Source of the DNA: Clostridia bacterium | GTDB taxonomy: Bacteria > Bacillota > Clostridia > Oscillospirales > QAMX01 | Reading direction: 5' to 3' | Length of the DNA stretch: 8,979 bases | Assembly: GCA_017556885.1 (NCBI GenBank) | Contig: JAFYLV010000038.1 | Coordinates: forward strand, 1-8,979 | In this document: in pieces, positions 5,497 to 8,979 of the stretch | How positions within the stretch are numbered: position 1 is the first letter of the stretch | Layout of the letters: every line of letters begins with the position of its first letter | The notes under the pieces: model-generated | What the model was told of the DNA's origin: nothing | The model's input: only the letters and a program-made list of their open reading frames with translations | Databases searched by the model: none | Translations under genes and position numbers: made by a program

Positions 5497-5512
5497 AAGG
5501 ATACATCCAACT

Positions 5513-5540
5513 ATTATACATGATTTTTGCGTTATGTCAA
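5513..5540 (-). promoter_or_regulatory. Near-consensus sigma-A promoter of the rpsF operon
   Basis: On the minus strand TTGACA (5535-5540) and TATAAT (5513-5518) are both perfect consensus hexamers with a 16-nt spacer and a TG just before the -10. Transcription should begin near 5506, giving a leader of about 80 nt. It is the strongest promoter in the window, as expected for ribosomal protein genes. Confidence 0.93.
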
Positions 5541-5560
5541 GAGAAAAAATACCAAATTCT

Positions 5561-5782
5561 TCAGATTTTGTCCGCATCGTCTTCCAAAGAGAGAGGGAGA
5601 GAGGGCATTTTGGGCCCTGTCTTAGCCGGCGGGATGCGTTTGTAGGGATCGTAGACGTATTTGCGGCATTTTCCCTCTCCGGGAACGGGGCCGCGGAAAC
5701 GGCAGATGACCCGGCCGTCATCCATGGCCTCGCCGTTTTTGCACCAGATGCAGCGGGCGGGGATGTCCTTTGAAAACAGCAT
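5561..5782 (-). CDS. Small four-cysteine protein, function unknown
   Basis: This encodes a 73-aa soluble protein with Cys11-x2-Cys14, Cys27 and Cys39 (RCIWCKNG, RVICRF, GKCRKY). The spacing suggests a small zinc ribbon or another metal-binding knuckle. A basic YDPYKRIPP motif follows at about 44-52, then a Pro- and acid-rich tail. I recall similar proteins from Oscillospiraceae genomes as conserved hypotheticals, with no known function. The ATG at 5780-5782 was chosen because AAAGGAG lies just upstream; the frame is open to 5854, but that extension has no ribosome binding site and would overlap ylbJ. It lies 62 nt downstream of the ylbJ-like gene on the same strand, and a TACAAT box (5822-5827) might give it its own promoter. 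It ends about 20 nt before the rpsF -35 box with no clear terminator. Confidence 0.8.
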   Translation of the reverse strand: MLFSKDIPARCIWCKNGEAMDDGRVICRFRGPVPGEGKCRKYVYDPYKRIPPAKTGPKMPSLPLSLEDDADKI

Positions 5783-5844
5783 GGCGGTCTCCTTTTTGCG
5801 GGGAAATGTTTGTTTTCTATTATTGTAGCGCATTTTGCGGAAAA

Positions 5845-6690
5845 TTACCAGCAAAAGTGAAAAACAAAGGCGAAAAAGGCGGCGAGTAGCGCCTGCAGGG
5901 CCTTACCGGCAAAATAGCGGCGGGGCGAAAGCCTTGCGGCGGAGATAAAACCGAGGCACTGCAGATGTACACAAAGCCCTCCGAAGGCGCAGACGGAGGA
6001 GAGCAGCACCCCGCCGCCGGGGAGGGCCGCGGCGGCCCGGGCGCCGAGGGAGAGCTCGCAGGTGCCCCGAAGCAGGGCGGAAATCAGCGGCGGCAGGGGA
6101 GGGAGAAGGCTTTCTGCCGCCGAAAGCAGAGCGGAAATGAGGATGACGCCGCTGCCGACCCCGGCCATGGCCTTTGCCGCCCGGCTGAGCGCTGCGGGAA
6201 GCCCACCGGCGGCGGTGGGGAGAAAAACGGCGACAGATGCACGCCGGGGCGGCCGGAGAAAAAGGGCACAGCAGAGAGCGGAGAGCACCTGTGAGAGAAG
6301 CAGCGTGATCCCCAGTGCAGGGCGGCCGAGAAGCCCCGCGGCTACGGTGCCGAAGAGAAAACCGATGCCGCAGTTGGAGCACCAGCCAAGCCGCCATTCC
6401 GCCTCCTCGCGGCGGATGCGCCCGGAGGAGTACAGTCCGCAGACCAGCCGTGCGCCGGTGGGATATCCTCCGGCAAAGCCCAGAATGAAAGAGAGAAACC
6501 GGCGCTCCGTTCCGGGAAGGGCGGAGCCGGTCAGTAGGTCGGTTAGCACCATAAAGGGAAAGAGAGAAGGCAGCAGCACCTCGATCGTAAGGGATAGCCC
6601 CGCACGTGCGCCATCCGCGGCGGCGGAGGGGCAGAGAAGCAGCAGAAGAAGACCGCCCGCGGCGGAGATGACGGAAAAAACAGGTTTCAT
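5845..6690 (-). CDS. ylbJ: YlbJ-like sporulation integral membrane protein (nucleoside-recognition/Gate domain)
   Basis: This encodes a 281-aa polytopic membrane protein rich in Ala, Leu and Gly. Recognisable YlbJ blocks are VLLPSLFPFMVLTDLL (38-53), GFAGGYPTGARLVCGLYSSG (71-90), EEAEWRLGWCSNCGIGFLFGTV (95-116), GTCELSLGA (209-217) and the C-terminal AFGGLCVHLQCLGFI (235-249), the second half of the internally repeated Gate domain. YlbJ proteins are usually about 360-410 aa, so this is a short form with a reduced middle. In Bacillus ylbJ is expressed in the mother cell under sigma-E and is needed for spore formation; the transported substrate is unknown. AAAGGAGT lies 7 nt before the ATG. It is divergent from yqfC, another sporulation gene. 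Confidence is high for the family, moderate for the exact gene name. Confidence 0.85.
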   Translation of the reverse strand: MKPVFSVISAAGGLLLLLLCPSAAADGARAGLSLTIEVLLPSLFPFMVLTDLLTGSALPGTERRFLSFILGFAGGYPTGARLVCGLYSSGRIRREEAEWRLGWCSNCGIGFLFGTVAAGLLGRPALGITLLLSQVLSALCCALFLRPPRRASVAVFLPTAAGGLPAALSRAAKAMAGVGSGVILISALLSAAESLLPPLPPLISALLRGTCELSLGARAAAALPGGGVLLSSVCAFGGLCVHLQCLGFISAARLSPRRYFAGKALQALLAAFFAFVFHFCW

Positions 6691-6791
6691 GGCAAAAACT
6701 CCTTTATGCTATTCAGGATTATTCGCCGGGACGTGCAAATATCCGCCGAAATGCGCATAAACTTTTGCAGATAGCATGGAGGGATCTTTTT
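6691..6791. promoter_or_regulatory. Divergent control region between ylbJ and yqfC
   Basis: This 101-bp region drives two sporulation genes in opposite directions. On the plus strand CATAAACT (6756-6763) fits a sigma-E type -10 (CATAxAxT). AAATATC (6737-6743) resembles its -35, but the 12-nt gap is about 2 nt shorter than usual. On the minus strand GGATATT followed by GAATAATC is a weaker candidate. A 7-bp inverted pair ATGCTAT (6706-6712) / ATAGCAT (6771-6777) brackets the region. No good vegetative promoter is seen. Confidence 0.35.
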
Positions 6792-7088
6792 ATGGACAGA
6801 GAGAAGAAACATCCGATCGCCGCCGCCCTTGCCGCCGCGGCGGACGTTCCCATTACCGTCTTTGCCGATCTGCCGGAGGTGGTGCTTTCCGGCGGGCGGG
6901 AGATCCGCATCCTGCGGCATCACGGCGTGCGGGAATATACACCGGAGCGCATTGTTATCTCCGGAGGGGAGATGGAGATGGAGATCCGCGGTCAGGGACT
7001 GCAGATCCTCTGCCTGGGTCCGGACAGCCTTGCTGCCGCCGGTCGGATCGACGGGGTGACGCTGCTGCGGCAGGAGGTGCGCCCGTGA
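6792..7088 (+). CDS. yqfC: Sporulation protein YqfC (YabP/YqfC family)
   Basis: This encodes a 98-aa protein of the YabP/YqfC family: an N-terminal helix, then short beta strands with the family's LPEVVLSGGREIRILRHHGV core (27-46), ERIVISGGEMEMEIRGQGL (52-70) and a final strand ending in RIDGVTLL. In Bacillus yqfC is a sigma-E-controlled mother-cell gene, and its family member YabP has a role in the spore coat. The ATG at 6792 is preceded by GGAGGG at 8 nt. An upstream in-frame TTG at 6765 would overlap that site and is less likely. The stop TGA (7086-7088) shares one base with the ATG of yqfD, so translation is probably coupled. Confidence 0.92.
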   Translation: MDREKKHPIAAALAAAADVPITVFADLPEVVLSGGREIRILRHHGVREYTPERIVISGGEMEMEIRGQGLQILCLGPDSLAAAGRIDGVTLLRQEVRP

Positions 7089-8224
7089 TGCGGCGGCTGT
7101 GGAATGCCTTTGCCGGCTGGGTGGAGGTGTGCATCCGGGATCCGCGCCCCGAGCGCATGCTCAATCTCTGCGCCCGGCGGGGGGCGGCGGTGTGGGGCGT
7201 GGAAAGAGACAACGAGGAAACCCTCCGGCTTTGCCTGCGGCTGCGGGACTGGGAAAATATATACGAGGCCGTTCGGCGCATGGGGCTGTGTACGGAGGTG
7301 ATCGGGGTGCACGGCTTTCCGGTGTTGCGGAGCCGCCTGGAGGCGCGGCCGGTGCTGCTCTTCGGACTGCCGGTTTGTCTTGCGCTTCTGTGCGCCGCCT
7401 CGCTCTTTATATGGGATGTGCGGGTGGAAGTGGCGGGAACGGCGGATGTCCGCCTGCAAAGCGCCCTGCGGGAGGTTGGGGTGCATGCCGGGGCCTATGC
7501 CAAGGGGATCGATGCCAAAGAGGTGCAGAACGAGCTTTTGCTGCGGCTTCCGGAATATAAGTGGATCGCTGTCAATATCCGCGGAAGCCGGGCGGAGATA
7601 TCCCTGCGGGCGGCGGATCCCGGCCCGGAATATCCGGCGGCGGAAAGCTGGGATCTCGTCGCCGACCGGGACGGCATCATCACCGGCTTTGCCGTGCTTT
7701 CGGGAACGGCGGAGGTAAAGACGGGAGATACGGTGCATGCCGGCGATGTGCTGGTCCGGGGATATGAGACCGCGCCCGACGGCACCCGCCGTCCGGTGCG
7801 GGCAGATGCCTGGTGCGAGGCCCGCAGCTGGGCAACCTGGCCGGCGCAGACCTCTCTTTCGGTGGAAGAGGTTACCGGAACGGAGATTCACCGCGGATTT
7901 TGGGCGGTTTCCGGGAAAAATGCGCAAAAAATTTGGCCATGGAGTAGAATTTGGCAGGGAGAATATGATACAATAATCAAAAGAGAAGAATCCTCCCTGA
8001 CTCTCGCCGTGATGGAAGAAACCGTGCTGCGCAGAACGACGCGCCGCCGGGATCTTTCGGAGGCGGAGGCCGAGGCGCTGCTGCTTTCCGCCCTGCGGCG
8101 GCGGGCGGCGGCTTATGGGGAGATACGGACGGAGCAGTGGCAGACGGAACGCCTTGTGGGAGTCTTCCGCACCGTATACACCTTTGAAGCGGAGGGGCCT
8201 TTGGGAATCCCTTCGGAAAAATAA
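7088..8224 (+). CDS. yqfD: Sporulation protein YqfD
   Basis: This encodes a 378-aa single-pass membrane protein, a typical YqfD length. The cytoplasmic N-terminal domain (about 1-85) has the family pattern MLNLCARRGAAVWGV. A transmembrane helix follows at about 89-109 (LLFGLPVCLALLCAASLFIW). The exterior part contains VRVEVAGTADV, a hydrophobic VGVHAGAYAKGIDA block, LPEYKWIAVNIRGSRAEI (a POTRA-like small fold) and VADRDGIITGFAVLSGTAEVKTGDTVHAGDVLV, which resembles a lipoyl/hybrid hairpin. In Bacillus yqfD follows yqfC and is a mother-cell (sigma-E) gene whose loss blocks late sporulation. AGGAGGTG lies 8 nt before the ATG at 7088; GTG at 7085 is an alternative one codon earlier. The gap to phoH is 24 nt. 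Confidence 0.93.
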   Translation: MRRLWNAFAGWVEVCIRDPRPERMLNLCARRGAAVWGVERDNEETLRLCLRLRDWENIYEAVRRMGLCTEVIGVHGFPVLRSRLEARPVLLFGLPVCLALLCAASLFIWDVRVEVAGTADVRLQSALREVGVHAGAYAKGIDAKEVQNELLLRLPEYKWIAVNIRGSRAEISLRAADPGPEYPAAESWDLVADRDGIITGFAVLSGTAEVKTGDTVHAGDVLVRGYETAPDGTRRPVRADAWCEARSWATWPAQTSLSVEEVTGTEIHRGFWAVSGKNAQKIWPWSRIWQGEYDTIIKREESSLTLAVMEETVLRRTTRRRDLSEAEAEALLLSALRRRAAAYGEIRTEQWQTERLVGVFRTVYTFEAEGPLGIPSEK

Positions 8225-8248
8225 TGCAGCAAGGAACGGAGAAACAGA

Positions 8249-8979
8249 TTGGAACAGATCATCAGCGTTGACCGGCTGGAGCTTGTGATGAATGTATTCG
8301 GAAGCTTCGATGAAAATGTGAAGATCGTGGAAAAAGAGCTCGGCGTCACGGTGCTCATGCGGGAGACGGAGCTCAAGATCGCCGGCGATCCGGAGAAGGT
8401 GGCCCTTGCCGTCAAGGTCATGAACGGGCTTCTCAGCCTTGCCGGACGGGGCGAGCCCATCACTACCCAGCACGTGAAGTATATCATCTCCGTGGTACGG
8501 GAAGGCCGGGAGGAGATGATCCCGAAGATTGCCTCCGACGTGGTTTGCATCACTGCAAAAGGAAAGCCCGTCAAGGGAAAGACCATCGGACAGAACAACT
8601 ATATCTCCAAAATGCGCTCCGAGACCGTCACCTTTGCCATCGGTCCTGCGGGCACCGGCAAGACTTACCTTGCGGTGGCGGCGGCGGTGGCAGCCTTCCG
8701 GGAAAAGCAGGTCAACCGTATCATCCTCACCCGTCCTGCGGTGGAAGCGGGAGAAAAGCTCGGCTTTTTGCCCGGCGATCTGCAGAACAAGGTCGATCCC
8801 TTCCTGCGCCCCCTCTACGATGCCCTCTTTGATATGCTCGGGGCGGAAAATTATCAAAAATATATGGAACGCGGCAATATCGAGGTCGCGCCGCTGGCCT
8901 ACATGCGCGGACGGACGCTGGACGATTCCTTTATCATCCTCGACGAGGCACAGAACACCACCCGGGAGCAGATGAAGAT
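8249..8979 (+). CDS. phoH: PhoH-family ATPase (5' part, runs off the window)
   Basis: The first 243 residues are present; full-length relatives are about 310-330 aa, so the C-terminal end is missing at the window edge. An N-terminal KH-like segment (about 1-75, ELGVTVLMRETELKIAGDPEKV) is followed by the P-loop ATPase. Walker A is GPAGTGKT at 132-139, RIILTRPAVEAGEKLGFLPGD at 157-177 is a PhoH hallmark, and Walker B is FIILDEAQN at 228-236. PhoH proteins are cytoplasmic ATPases linked to RNA metabolism, and in Firmicutes the gene lies beside ybeY and era. The start is the TTG at 8249-8251, supported by GGAG 7 nt upstream and by the expected N-terminal length; the next ATG (8288) would cut into the conserved LVMNVFGSFDENVK segment. 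It likely shares a transcript with yqfC and yqfD. Confidence 0.95.
   Translation, partial: MEQIISVDRLELVMNVFGSFDENVKIVEKELGVTVLMRETELKIAGDPEKVALAVKVMNGLLSLAGRGEPITTQHVKYIISVVREGREEMIPKIASDVVCITAKGKPVKGKTIGQNNYISKMRSETVTFAIGPAGTGKTYLAVAAAVAAFREKQVNRIILTRPAVEAGEKLGFLPGDLQNKVDPFLRPLYDALFDMLGAENYQKYMERGNIEVAPLAYMRGRTLDDSFIILDEAQNTTREQMK

Noticed and set aside
5541..5560. Terminator between the Cys4 gene and the rpsF promoter
   Set aside because: Only a T-rich run is present on the minus strand; no stable GC stem precedes it.
6992..8857. 621-codon open frame on the minus strand
   Set aside because: It lies antisense to yqfC, yqfD and phoH, which have clear family motifs and ribosome binding sites. 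The long frame is a by-product of high GC and codon bias.
1..8979. CRISPR array, tRNA or rRNA genes
   Set aside because: No regularly spaced short repeats, tRNA cloverleaf with CCA-side features, or rRNA-like conserved blocks were seen on either strand.

Overview
The window looks like the chromosome of a spore-forming, fairly GC-rich member of the Clostridia (Oscillospiraceae/Ruminococcaceae-like). The evidence is the sporulation genes yqfC, yqfD and a ylbJ relative, the order rpsF-ssb-rpsR, an S18 protein with zinc-type cysteines, a TSCPD-family (TIGR03905-like) protein, and phoH directly behind yqfD as in Bacillus and Clostridium. Assignment to a lower taxon is not possible from this sequence alone.

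Layout. Bases 1-2600 are an accessory-looking, AT-richer segment. It holds two modules of the same design. Each has a short plus-strand remnant of the 3' end of a UvrD/HelD-type helicase gene (motif VI and tail), then a near-identical bidirectional terminator, then a convergent minus-strand gene for a Cro/C1 (XRE) HTH regulator with a helical-repeat C-terminal half (269 and 351 aa). Each regulator has its own readable promoter, and each promoter has a related (near-)palindrome placed 6 nt past the -10 box. This suggests autoregulation by related operators.

Bases 2600-5560 are GC-rich core on the minus strand. A near-consensus promoter at 5513-5540 and a structured leader drive rpsF (S6), ssb and rpsR (S18), ending at a strong hairpin at 4255-4287. 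Beyond that hairpin, two more minus-strand genes are tightly packed: a TSCPD protein (83 aa from the start chosen here) and a 430-aa conserved-looking protein of unknown function with a possible mutarotase-like/beta-sandwich N-terminus. A hairpin at 2631-2666 closes this group.

Bases 5561-6690 (minus) carry a small four-cysteine protein and a short YlbJ-type membrane protein. A 101-bp divergent region separates ylbJ from the plus-strand cluster yqfC-yqfD-phoH. In that cluster yqfC and yqfD overlap by one base, phoH begins with TTG, and phoH runs off the window end. The ylbJ/yqfC/yqfD neighbourhood fits a mother-cell sporulation programme (sigma-E in Bacillus). phoH belongs to the usual housekeeping series with ybeY and era downstream.

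I do not see a clear undescribed defence or mobile system. The least explained parts are the duplicated helicase-tail/terminator/XRE modules with matched operators, and the 430-aa gene coupled to the TSCPD gene.
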